A stretch of DNA of 55,987 nucleotides from Alphaproteobacteria bacterium (GTDB lineage Bacteria > Pseudomonadota > Alphaproteobacteria > Micavibrionales > Micavibrionaceae), in NCBI GenBank assembly GCA_030427385.1, contig JAUHWR010000002.1, positions 1 through 55,987 of the forward strand, given 5' to 3'. Shown here one piece after another: positions 40,048-48,570 of this stretch; the stretch's first letter is position 1, and each line of letters starts with the position of its first letter. The translations under genes and the position numbers were made by a program. The notes below the pieces were generated by a model that had not been told where the DNA came from, did no database searches, and saw only the letters and a list, made by a program, of their open reading frames with translations.

Positions 40048-40854
40048 ATGGATATTGATTCAATAAGGCCCGTATTTGTAATTGGCTCGCCAAGATCAGG
40101 CACAACTATGCTTGGTCATTTAATCGGCAGTTCACCCAGCATATTGCATATGGGCGAACTGGCTGCATTCTACTTTTCCTGCCATATAGCCCAAAGAGAG
40201 TATGAAAATGTACCCTCACGTTACAAAACAGAATATTTGGAGGCTTTAAAAATCCAAAGTAAAGGGGTTGTTTCAGATATTTGCGCACAAAACGATAAGG
40301 CATTTTTTGTTGAAGATACGCCCTGGAATTTTAGGATTATTGATGATTTAGAAACATTGTTTCCCAATGCGCGGTATGTATTGTCATATAGAAATCCGGC
40401 GGATGTTATCAGCAGTATGCAGGCGTCTTATACATCAGGGTATAAGTGGGCGGGGCCTACAGATTATGAGAGATTTCAGTTATGGGAAGAAAGCTACTCC
40501 TGTGCCGGAAAACTACCGCGTGATCGCACGATTTGTTTTGATTATGATGTATTTAAAGCAGATCCTGTATCCGCGTGTACGAAACTAACAATTGATTTGC
40601 AGACGTTGGGAATTCCACATGATATAGACCCGGATGTCCTAAAGATTAGATATGCGCAATCGCATGGTACAAAGCCTGTCGAAGATCCACGTACCGAGAG
40701 AAAAAACGCATTTGAACGCGCTGCAATATCTGAGCCTGTATCCTTTTTGGAGGACAAGGGGCAAAGGATAAAATCAATTTATGATGCTATCTCAGAAATT
40801 GAAAATACTGGTAAGCAAGGTAGTGCTGTTATAGAGGAACAATACGAACTATAA
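40048..40854 (+). CDS. PAPS-dependent sulfotransferase
   Basis: 268-residue sulfotransferase. The 5'-phosphosulfate loop is VFVIGSPRSGTTMLGHLIG (residues 9-27), and the 3'-phosphate site is ARYVLSYRNPADVISSMQAS. It would pass a sulfo group from PAPS to an alcohol, phenol or amine. ATG 40048 was chosen because it directly follows the decarboxylase stop; ATG 40027 and TTG 40021 are in frame. No PAPS-making genes are on the plasmid, so the host must supply it. Confidence 0.83.
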   Translation: MDIDSIRPVFVIGSPRSGTTMLGHLIGSSPSILHMGELAAFYFSCHIAQREYENVPSRYKTEYLEALKIQSKGVVSDICAQNDKAFFVEDTPWNFRIIDDLETLFPNARYVLSYRNPADVISSMQASYTSGYKWAGPTDYERFQLWEESYSCAGKLPRDRTICFDYDVFKADPVSACTKLTIDLQTLGIPHDIDPDVLKIRYAQSHGTKPVEDPRTERKNAFERAAISEPVSFLEDKGQRIKSIYDAISEIENTGKQGSAVIEEQYEL

Positions 40855-40895
40855 GATATTTAGTTATGTATTTTAAAAAATGTAGGAAATTCACA

Positions 40896-41342
40896 ATGGG
40901 CATTTGTAAAGACAAAAATTGTAATTTTTGTAAAATTGTAAATGGAGAGCTTGCCTCTTACAAAGTTTTCGAAGATGAATTATGCGTTGCTTTCTTGCCA
41001 CTTAGAGCGATTAATCCTGGGCATTTGATTTTATCCCCGAAAGATCATGCGGAAGATTATTATTTATTATCCAATGAATTAACGGTGCATTTAGCGATCA
41101 CAGCAAAGTTTTTATCCGCAAAAATAAAGCAAAAATTTTCGCCGGTAAAAGTTGGATATGCAGTGGCAGGGTTTGAAGTCACCCATGCACATATGCATAT
41201 TATACCGCTGCATAATATGCATGAAATTACATCTTCTGCTTATACAGTTATTGAAAACGGCGTGATACAATTTAGGCCTGAAAATTTGTTGAATTTATCG
41301 GATCAAGAAAAACAGCAGATTATAAAAAAGTTGAAGGGATAA
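40896..41342 (+). CDS. HIT-family nucleotide hydrolase or transferase
   Basis: 148-residue histidine-triad protein. The triad is [10 protein letters not shown] (His97, His99, His101) with the HIT core [18 protein letters not shown]. An N-terminal cluster, Cys4, Cys9 and Cys12, may bind zinc. HIT proteins cleave nucleoside phosphoramidates and dinucleotides, or AMP-lysine. ATG 40896 has AGGA eight bases upstream, while the earlier ATG lacks one. In this operon it could act on the nucleotidylated product of the first gene. Confidence 0.85.
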   Translation: MGICKDKNCNFCKIVNGELASYKVFEDELCVAFLPLRAINPGHLILSPKDHAEDYYLLSNELTVHLAITAKFLSAKIKQKFSPVKVGYAVAGFEVTHAHMHIIPLHNMHEITSSAYTVIENGVIQFRPENLLNLSDQEKQQIIKKLKG

Positions 41343-41343
41343 A

Positions 41344-41490
41344 ATGACAAACAAGTATTTTGTAACAAGCGCGCTACCGTACGTAAACGGTATTAAATAT
41401 TTAGGAAATCTTGCCGGATCGCTATTGCCGGCGGATCCTATAAAAACACCACCAACAATTCGATCGATGACGATTCTGAAATATAAGTAA
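41344..41490 (+). pseudogene. N-terminal fragment of methionyl-tRNA synthetase
   Basis: A 48-codon frame begins one base after the HIT stop with GAAGGG five bases upstream. Residues 3-31 ([20 protein letters not shown], then AGSLLPAD) match the start of class I MetRS, including the HIGH-motif region. The first His is replaced by Tyr (YLGN). Similarity stops after LLPAD and 17 unrelated residues follow. This is either a decayed metG-like gene of the cassette or a kept mini-protein. A GGAG for the methyltransferase follows its stop at once. Confidence 0.75.
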
Positions 41491-41504
41491 GGAGATAAAA
41501 ATAT

Positions 41505-42239
41505 ATGAAACCCGGTTTTGACAATTCTATATATAGAGATGCTGCAAACGCTTACCATGGCTTTGTAAAACAATATGATTTAGATCCTTTTCTAAATCGC
41601 TTGAGCCAAGTATTTAATGGCGAAGCTAGGTTTTCGTTATTAGAGTTAGGCGCGGGCACAGGTGTTTTCACAGTTCCACTTAGCTTTATTGCAGACAGCA
41701 TTGATGCAGTGGAATATAGTGACAATCAGATAACCATTCTTAAGGAGGAACTGGATAAAAATGATATTCAAAACGTAAATGTAATATCAGGGGATGCAAA
41801 TAAACCGAAGCTGCTTTGTTTGGGTCAAGATTATGATAGTATTTTGTTTACCTTCTCCTTAGACAATATTAGTAATGCTAGCGTATATAACGGTCTTGAC
41901 GTAACACGCATGCAAAGTCTTATTGAAAGTTACAAGCCTATAATCAAGCCCCAAGGTAAAGTGATTATAATTGGCGCCATGCCGGAGGATACCATCGCCG
42001 CAGATAGAAAAACTAAATACGAACAATATCGCTCGGAACAATTTTCAGTCTTAAGTAAGTACCCCGATTGTGCAATAGATATTTTTGATTATGCAGCCAG
42101 GTTTGGTAGCCATGCCGAAGCTTTAGGCGCGTTATCCGAAATCGTGCCTGAGGAAAAGGCGCAGGAAATGTTGCAGCAAAATTCAAGCGAGGTTGCATTA
42201 AAAGCTTATATAGCTAGTTTTTCCTTTGAGCTTTCTTAA
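41505..42239 (+). CDS. Class I SAM-dependent methyltransferase
   Basis: 244-residue Rossmann methyltransferase. Motif I is LLELGAGTGVFTVPL (about 45-59), followed by the acidic loop DAVEYSDNQ and the GDANKP segment. The C-terminal part is helical with no known specificity. GGAG precedes the ATG by 10 bases. It is the last gene of the operon and would methylate the amine, hydroxyl or carboxyl group of the product. Confidence 0.8.
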   Translation: MKPGFDNSIYRDAANAYHGFVKQYDLDPFLNRLSQVFNGEARFSLLELGAGTGVFTVPLSFIADSIDAVEYSDNQITILKEELDKNDIQNVNVISGDANKPKLLCLGQDYDSILFTFSLDNISNASVYNGLDVTRMQSLIESYKPIIKPQGKVIIIGAMPEDTIAADRKTKYEQYRSEQFSVLSKYPDCAIDIFDYAARFGSHAEALGALSEIVPEEKAQEMLQQNSSEVALKAYIASFSFELS

Positions 42240-42445
42240 GTTAGATCAAATACCCTAAATATATACATATTTACCAATAAGAATTTAGTACGGGAATCTT
42301 GTGATTTTTTATAGTTAATTAAAGAATTATGGGATCTAACCCAATTATTATAGAAGGATAAAAACACTTTAATTCCCATAACATATATTATCAATTATCC
42401 TTAACTCTTTGATAGGGAACACAATTTTAGATATAACTTTTAGTG

Positions 42446-42466
42446 TGATAATGTATCTTATGAAAA
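42446..42466 (-). repeat. Right 21-bp inverted repeat of the modification cassette
   Basis: Exact reverse complement of 37436-37456. It lies about 200 bases after the methyltransferase stop and just before the Abi-like and Tn3 remnants. Confidence 0.8.
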
Positions 42467-42501
42467 TAAACTTACATTGTTACTTTTCTATAGATCTATA
42501 A

Positions 42502-42792
42502 TTAGCGTTTGGACAAGCTATAAATCCACACCATGCAGGAATCTATAAAACGCCGCGCTTGTTGTGAAGTAAAAACCATCTTCTCTTCTGCACCTGCACC
42601 ATGTCCCCCATGGGAATTTCTTATTCTAAACATTGAGAGAAGCTCTTCTTTCTCATGATTATTAATAATATAGCCATTCTTTATGCTGTTTAAGTGGTTT
42701 ATATAATCGGCTGCGCCTTTTTCATTTCCATTGCTAAGATTTTTATTGCCACAGATAATCTTGATCATGCTCTCTAGGGCTCTTGCATCGCC
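42502..42792 (-). pseudogene. C-terminal fragment of an Abi-like protein
   Basis: The last 95 or so residues of this frame (ARALESMIKIICGNKNLSNG to the end) resemble the C-terminal domain of abortive-infection family proteins, with the RN-x3-HG motif RNSHGGHGAG typical of HEPN-like folds. Its N-terminal part is missing, being replaced near 42792 by Tn3 transposase sequence in another frame. It is a gene remnant. The family call is by pattern. Confidence 0.5.
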
Positions 42793-43081
42793 GAAAATCT
42801 GATAATGTCCGAACATCGGAGCGCATTCGTCTACCGGTTGCATCAAGATAATCATAGTCCGGATCAATATCATCCGTGATTTCCAACAGAGCCGATAACC
42901 GCTTTTTGCCAATATCGGAAATCCCAGCATGGGTTACCGGAAAACAACCGTTTTGTTGAAAGAACTTGAGGAAACACGCGCATTTCAGGCGGTTTACGCC
43001 ACGGTATTTGTTTGCGATTTCCAGTTCAGCCTGTGATAACGACCAGAAATTACCATCAAGATGTTCTTCGTTCATGCCCAA
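42793..43081 (-). pseudogene. N-terminal remnant of a Tn3-family transposase (DUF4158)
   Basis: About 96 residues match the start of Tn3-type transposases: WSLSQAELEIANKYRGVNRL, CFLKFFQQNGCFPV and YDYLDATGRRMRSDVRTLSD. The remaining 850 or more residues are gone, cut at about 42793 where the Abi-like fragment begins. About 30 bases upstream is a likely transposon end (43114-43158). Confidence 0.65.
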
Positions 43082-43113
43082 AACCTCCCAAAACTTGAAT
43101 GTGGAGATTATTC

Positions 43114-43158
43114 TTTAGCATATTTGAGCTCATATGACAGCTATGCTCACTTTACCCC
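43114..43158 (-). mobile_element. Candidate Tn3-type terminal repeat
   Basis: On the minus strand this 45-base segment begins GGGGTAAAGTGAGCATAGC and ends GCTAAAG, in the manner of Tn3-family ends (GGGG...TAAG). It lies just outside the transposase start, where such an end is expected. No matching second end was found. Confidence 0.4.
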
Positions 43159-43234
43159 TAGATACAGATTGCCCAAGCGGTGATAAATGTAAAAAACGCT
43201 TCGGCAAAAACCGATGTAAATAATATTTAGCTGT

Positions 43235-45484
43235 CTAAGTTATAATTGTTTCTGAAATCTCCAGAGCTGCTTCATCGGTCAAATTTATGACATTTGTTAT
43301 TGTCGCAACCTGTATGAAGTTTGTGCCATTGGCTCGTCCATCAGTATCAATTGCAACCAAGCTATTTGCGCCTTCATTGGTTATTCGTAAGAAATCGCTA
43401 ATGACATCTGTAAGCGGATCGTAGAATTCTAGCAAATCTGATACATCAAGTTTATCTTTACCAATCTCAAAGCCATTGATCTCAAACATATTGCCAAATC
43501 CCGGCAAAATATCGATGTCAAAAATATCGTTGTTATCTGTTCCCTTATAGAGGCCTGTAACGTTTATTCCGTCATCTTCATAAAGAATAATATCGCGATA
43601 ATGGCTAATACCGGAGCTATCGGCATCATCGTCATTGATAAATGCCAGATGAGTGATTTTCCCCAATTGATAATCACCAAGCCGGATCGTAAAAGTTTGC
43701 CAGTTTCCAAAATCCGTATAGCTTAAATTATTATTAAAATGAGAGTTTGTTTGTGAACCCGTCAATTGAAAGCTCTTCTCAGGCCCATTAGTATGTCGAT
43801 TATCATTCTCAAAGCCAATGCCCTGAATCTCTCCCATGTCATCGCTGCGGAATGAAAAATTAACCATGGTATGCTCGGTCACATTATAAGTAAATCCTAG
43901 CTTTTGCCATGTGTTACCGCTGATTGTGAGTGCGTTACCTTCGCTGTTAAAACTAAGGCCTCCATTTTGATGCTGACCGTAATCATATGCGCTAGTGGAG
44001 AGTAAGGATAAATCTGTTCCACTCGGCATAAGCGTATTGACCGATATCACATTGGCGGCGGTCAAATAGTTTTCTTCATAAATTGTAAAATTACGATAGC
44101 TACTATTGCCATTTTTTGCGCCGCCATCATGATCATTAATAAACGCTAGGGCGCTTACATGACCCGTCAGGTAATCCGAGGCGCGAATGCTAAAGCTTTG
44201 CCATTCACCTGATCCATTATAACTATATGTGCGATCAAAATAATTCCAATTATCCTGACCATAAATTTGAATAATATTGGATCCGGTACTATAATTGTTG
44301 TCAGTTTCCAAAACAAAGCCTTGAAGTTCTCCCTGGATCGTGGATTTAAAATCAAATTTGATAATTGTTTCTTCCGTAACGATGTAATTAAGCGCCATTT
44401 TTTTCCATATATTGCCACTTAGGCTTAGCTCGGTGCCGCCATTTTGCGTTGAAACGGTGCCGCTAATGTCTTGTCCACTGCTGTAAGAAGAAAAAGCAAC
44501 TTGATCGAAAAGCATCGGATCGGGGGCTTGCACAACAGCTTCCTGCATAACTTCGGAATTAACTTCAAAATAATTTATCAATCCATTTATAGCGCTATTA
44601 TTCTCACCATTAAGTTCCGGGTTTATATTGAAATGGTAATCCTTAGGCCACCAAGGCCCGGCCCCCCACAAACTCCAACCCAGCCAAGCTTCGGAATTAT
44701 CTTCCATGAAATCAAAAATTTTCATGACTTCCTTTTGGTAAGCTTCCTTATCTCCGACGCCAATCTCACCTAAAAAAAGTTTAAACCCATTATCTTTTGC
44801 CCAATTTGTTATATTTTCTAAACGGGGCGCTCCTGGATTGTCAAAGAAATCATCATTGCTGCCGGTCGACCATTCATCAAGATATTGATGAACGTCAAAA
44901 GCAAAGTTATCAACGGGATCGGTAAAATTTTTATAAGCTTCTGCATTGCCACTAGATACCCAGGATTGTGCGCCTGACCAGGCCGTTCCGGATAAAAGAA
45001 CTTTATTATTAATTCCTGCATCGCGTAAGTCATAAACAACTTCTTGGGATATATCGGCCCATTCTTGTGCTTGAAACGTGTATGGCTCATTCATTAAATT
45101 AAGCCATACATAGTCATTTCCCTCAAATTCCTGACCCAGCTTTTGCCACAGATCTGAAAAGGCATCGACAGGTAATTCTTCCGAGCCCACAAAGGCACCT
45201 TTATAAAAACCAAAATTATGTAGATCTAAAATAATCGTGCTGCCATTTTCTCCTGCCCATGTAACCGCTTGTTTGATCAAATTCAGATAGTTTGGTTCAA
45301 GTTCGCCGTTTAGCTGATATTGCAAGCGTTCCCATTTAAAAGGCAAGCGTATGATATTCGCCCCAACTTGGTCAGACCAATAATCAAATTCACTTTTTCC
45401 TGGAAGCACAAAATCTTTCCACAATGTGTTTCCTTTTCCAAATTCTAATCCAGATAAATTAACACCCTTATATTGCATGCTCAT
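43235..45484 (-). CDS. Large secreted GH5 glycoside hydrolase
   Basis: 749-residue multidomain enzyme. Residues 1-320 form a GH5 beta-glycanase barrel with acid/base Glu133 (LNLMNEP) and nucleophile Glu240 (LGEIGVG). Two homologous beta-rich modules follow (about 320-470 and 485-640), sharing WQSFSIRASDY-like and ALAFINDHD-like motifs; they may bind sugars. The last 100 residues resemble a type I secretion target domain (DVSDLLEFYDPLTDV, then AIDTDGRANGTNFIQVATI). No N-terminal signal is present, in keeping with type I export. ATG 45484 follows GGGGG. No type I exporter is on the plasmid. Confidence 0.82.
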   Translation of the reverse strand: MSMQYKGVNLSGLEFGKGNTLWKDFVLPGKSEFDYWSDQVGANIIRLPFKWERLQYQLNGELEPNYLNLIKQAVTWAGENGSTIILDLHNFGFYKGAFVGSEELPVDAFSDLWQKLGQEFEGNDYVWLNLMNEPYTFQAQEWADISQEVVYDLRDAGINNKVLLSGTAWSGAQSWVSSGNAEAYKNFTDPVDNFAFDVHQYLDEWSTGSNDDFFDNPGAPRLENITNWAKDNGFKLFLGEIGVGDKEAYQKEVMKIFDFMEDNSEAWLGWSLWGAGPWWPKDYHFNINPELNGENNSAINGLINYFEVNSEVMQEAVVQAPDPMLFDQVAFSSYSSGQDISGTVSTQNGGTELSLSGNIWKKMALNYIVTEETIIKFDFKSTIQGELQGFVLETDNNYSTGSNIIQIYGQDNWNYFDRTYSYNGSGEWQSFSIRASDYLTGHVSALAFINDHDGGAKNGNSSYRNFTIYEENYLTAANVISVNTLMPSGTDLSLLSTSAYDYGQHQNGGLSFNSEGNALTISGNTWQKLGFTYNVTEHTMVNFSFRSDDMGEIQGIGFENDNRHTNGPEKSFQLTGSQTNSHFNNNLSYTDFGNWQTFTIRLGDYQLGKITHLAFINDDDADSSGISHYRDIILYEDDGINVTGLYKGTDNNDIFDIDILPGFGNMFEINGFEIGKDKLDVSDLLEFYDPLTDVISDFLRITNEGANSLVAIDTDGRANGTNFIQVATITNVINLTDEAALEISETIIT

Positions 45485-45593
45485 ATACACCCCCGTTTAT
45501 TATGGTTAATATATCATCATCTTCTAATATGATTAAAATCGATAGAATATAGAATTGCATTTTATACAATTATAGAAATAATAATGATGATGA

Positions 45594-45650
45594 TATAATG
45601 TAATCAGATTTTATATGAACGGAGAGTTTTAAACTTGTATTGCTAATAAC
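45594..45650 (+). repeat. 57-bp direct repeat, left copy
   Basis: Identical to 49866-49922. A further 30 bases are similar but diverged. It lies upstream of the secreted GH5 gene (minus) and before the ArdC pseudogene. The two copies enclose 4.2 kb with the polysaccharide genes. Confidence 0.85.
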
Positions 45651-45709
45651 GCAATCTAGAAAACAGTCCTAGCTGTAAGCTGATGTACCCCAGGTAGTGA
45701 TTTTATTTA

Positions 45710-46119
45710 TCTGATATAGCATCTATCAGCGCTGCTGATGCCCTGATTGATGCAAGTGGCGCAGATATACGCCATAATGAAACAAGAGCGTTTTACCCCC
45801 CTTCTAGCGTTTTTATTAATATGCCCTCGCCTGAGCGCTTTAAAGAAACACTTGATAAAACTATTACAGAACCCTCTTCCATGAGTTAACGCACTGGACG
45901 GGCGCAAAACACCGCCTTGATAGATTTCCATGCGAGAAATTTTCAAAAAGCTATTACGCATTTGAAGAATTGGTGGCCGAGCTCGGTGCGGCAATGGCTT
46001 ACGCGGTTACAGGTGTTGAAGCCCTGCCCCGTTCAGATCATGAAAATATATCGCGTGTTGGTTAAAAGACTTGAAGGTCGTATCGCAAATTTCGCAAGCG
46101 GTTAATTCGTGTTTTTAGT
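45710..46119 (+). pseudogene. ArdC antirestriction pseudogene
   Basis: Broken partial copy of the ArdC-like gene at 53497. Similarity begins at SDIASISAADALIDASGADI and runs through FINMPSPERFKET. It is interrupted by a small deletion and frameshift near 45870-45885, continues in other frames through LFHELTHWTGAKHRLDRFP and EELVAELGAAMAY, and ends near 46119. The first 135 or so codons are missing. It shows that the plasmid or its donor once had a second ArdC. Confidence 0.85.
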
Positions 46120-46188
46120 AGCATTTAAACAATTCTAATACTATAAAGATTCACGTAAAATAGGGATGTAAAAGGATAATGCTCTAAT

Positions 46189-47454
46189 ATGCTCCATGGC
46201 GTAAAGATAAATAACGATAATTCTCATAAAGAGACGCCTGCTTCTATAGGTATTCCAGGGCTCTTAGTTATCCTGTCTATCATATACAATGCAGTATTGG
46301 CTTTTGTGAATATCAATATAATGCAAGTTGGCATGGTTCATGTGGCAATAGCCGAATTTGCAATTTTATCAATTGGTATTAGTTATGTTGCTCTTAATAA
46401 TAAAAAACTCGTCCATCCTTCACCGCACTTTTTATTTTTATTTATTATTATTCTCTTCGCGACGCTCGTAATGGTAGCAAATGGTGAGTTTTACATTAAA
46501 ATTATCCGGGATATGTTTATTGTTGTCTTTTTCGTGTTGCTTGGCACATTAATGGAAAGACAAAGCCTTATTAAAACTTTTAAGATCTTAACATTATTAA
46601 CTCTTGGTGTTCTTTGTATCGAGATCATTGCTAGTGAAACCTATCTGAACTTATTTAATCCAGCTTCTTACTATCAAAATACACGCGGAATTGAGCCTTT
46701 TATGGACAGTAAGTATTTTAGAAATGCAATTACTGCAGAATCACGTTTTTCCTACAATTTTATCTCTGATGTTAGAACATCATCATTATTCCTAGAACAG
46801 GTATCTTTGGCTAATTTTTCAATGGTGTTAATGATTTTTGTGACTTCGTTTTGGAAAAACTTAACCCGAAATGAAGCTTTATTTTTTGTTTTTTCGATAA
46901 TCTTATTTGTTTTAACAAATGATTCCCGTACAGCATCTGCATTAATTATATTGTTATGGTTAGGATATTATTTCTTTCCCAAATTACCTAAACAAGCTTT
47001 TGTCTTAATTTTACCTGCTCTAATACTTATGAGTGTAGCCTTTTTTTATGATCCGTCCATGACAGGTCAGGGGCTTACTAGTGATGATTTAAAAGGCCGT
47101 TTTGGCCTTACGGTTGGTAAACTAAGCGAATTAGACTTCAAAACGGCATATCTAGGTAGCCTAGGTAATTCTATAACATCAACGGGCGATAGCGGTTATG
47201 CTTATATTATCTATGCAACGACATTATTTGGCCTTATCGCATTTTGGCTTTATACTGCTGTTTTGATGTCTCCAGGTAACCTTGAAAACGCAAGACGATA
47301 TGCCTACGCAGCGAGCATTTTTATAGCAGTTAACTTGATGATTGGCGCAGCTATTTTTAGCATCAAAGTGGCTGCTATTTTATGGCTTTTGGCTGGGTAT
47401 TTTTATAAACAATCTTACGAGAAAAAACTAACTGAGAAGAAACAATTATTTTAA
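46189..47454 (+). CDS. O-antigen ligase/polysaccharide polymerase-like membrane protein
   Basis: 421-residue polytopic protein with about ten to twelve hydrophobic segments and a large periplasmic loop near residues 155-215. The pattern (SSLFLEQVSLANFSMVLMIF, LFVLTNDSRTASALIILLW) fits Wzy/O-antigen ligase-type proteins that join polysaccharide repeat units at the periplasmic face of the inner membrane. It heads a three-gene group with an acyltransferase and a periplasmic GH5 enzyme, which suggests surface-glycan assembly. Confidence 0.72.
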   Translation: MLHGVKINNDNSHKETPASIGIPGLLVILSIIYNAVLAFVNINIMQVGMVHVAIAEFAILSIGISYVALNNKKLVHPSPHFLFLFIIILFATLVMVANGEFYIKIIRDMFIVVFFVLLGTLMERQSLIKTFKILTLLTLGVLCIEIIASETYLNLFNPASYYQNTRGIEPFMDSKYFRNAITAESRFSYNFISDVRTSSLFLEQVSLANFSMVLMIFVTSFWKNLTRNEALFFVFSIILFVLTNDSRTASALIILLWLGYYFFPKLPKQAFVLILPALILMSVAFFYDPSMTGQGLTSDDLKGRFGLTVGKLSELDFKTAYLGSLGNSITSTGDSGYAYIIYATTLFGLIAFWLYTAVLMSPGNLENARRYAYAASIFIAVNLMIGAAIFSIKVAAILWLLAGYFYKQSYEKKLTEKKQLF

Positions 47455-47478
47455 GATCTTATAAATAGTTAAATAAAA

Positions 47479-48570
47479 ATGAACCAAACTTTTAACGTCC
47501 ATCGCCTAACTGGCCCTGACTATGCAAAAATGATTGCCATTGCACTTGTTGTGCTAGGGCATACTTTTCGTGGTCTGGTTAATGCCGATCTTGTTGAAAG
47601 CCAAGGGTTTTGGCTGTATTTGGATAGAGGTATTTACCTGTTTCATATGCCGCTATTCTTCTTTATTTCAGGACTATTTATAAGCCACATTGCCCAGCGT
47701 GAAACGTTATTTAGTATTGTTAAACGTAATATTATCCTTCTAATAATCCCACTTATTTTTTGGTCATATCTACAAATCGGCATACAATATGCCGCTGGAT
47801 CTAGCGTTAATAATCCTTTATCAATATACCATGTTATATGGGCACCATACCCTCCAAAATTTCAGTTTTGGTTTTTATCGGCACTTTTTATCATCGCTTG
47901 TTTTGCGGCTGCAATTTTAAAACTTAAAAAAGGCCCTTATATACTGGCTATATTATCGATCTCAACAATTATTGCACTAAGCATCGGCCATTTAATGAAT
48001 GCTGATTTTGCTGAATATAAGCAAGCCGATATAAAATTGGCAGGAGATGCAATATTCTTCATGCCATATTACGCTTTAGGATTGTTCGTACCAGCCATTG
48101 CTCTTATTCGAAGAAACAAAGGGTTTTTGCTATCTTTATTTGCATTTTCTACAAGTGTTACAATCTATCTTCATTTTTATCAGGAAGCCAATTGGTTTTA
48201 TTATCTGTTTTCATTCATATGCGTCTTCACGGCCTATCAGATTGCAGCCTTCGTCGGTGAAAAAGTTGAATCTTATGTGCAAAGCCATGATCCTATGAAA
48301 ATGACATGGTTGCACAACGCAATTTTGTTTATTGGGATGAATAGTATGATTATTTTTCTAGCGCATGTTATTGCAGAGGCTGGTACACGTGTAATACTTC
48401 TGAAATTGGGTATAACAAATTTACATCTTCATTTAATTGCAGGCGTATTTACAGGTTTATTCTGCCCATTACTATTAGTACCTTTAAATATTTTTATATC
48501 GCGCTACTTTCCAACAATAACGCAAACCCTGATACCCGTTAAATTTTTCAGAAAGCAAGCCAATGTCTAA
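47479..48570 (+). CDS. Acyltransferase family 3 membrane protein
   Basis: 363-residue membrane acyltransferase with about ten helices. The family's first motifs are seen as DYAKMIAIALVVLGHTF (with the conserved His) and LFHMPLFFFISGLF. It would add acetyl or a similar group to a surface sugar. It overlaps the following GH5 gene by 8 bases and follows the polymerase by 24 bases. Confidence 0.85.
   Translation: MNQTFNVHRLTGPDYAKMIAIALVVLGHTFRGLVNADLVESQGFWLYLDRGIYLFHMPLFFFISGLFISHIAQRETLFSIVKRNIILLIIPLIFWSYLQIGIQYAAGSSVNNPLSIYHVIWAPYPPKFQFWFLSALFIIACFAAAILKLKKGPYILAILSISTIIALSIGHLMNADFAEYKQADIKLAGDAIFFMPYYALGLFVPAIALIRRNKGFLLSLFAFSTSVTIYLHFYQEANWFYYLFSFICVFTAYQIAAFVGEKVESYVQSHDPMKMTWLHNAILFIGMNSMIIFLAHVIAEAGTRVILLKLGITNLHLHLIAGVFTGLFCPLLLVPLNIFISRYFPTITQTLIPVKFFRKQANV

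Noticed and set aside
42240-42501. A gene between the methyltransferase and the Abi-like fragment
   Set aside because: No frame of useful length with a ribosome-binding site; only the right inverted repeat was found.
45917-46105. A 62-codon protein
   Set aside because: It is an out-of-frame reading of the ArdC pseudogene.
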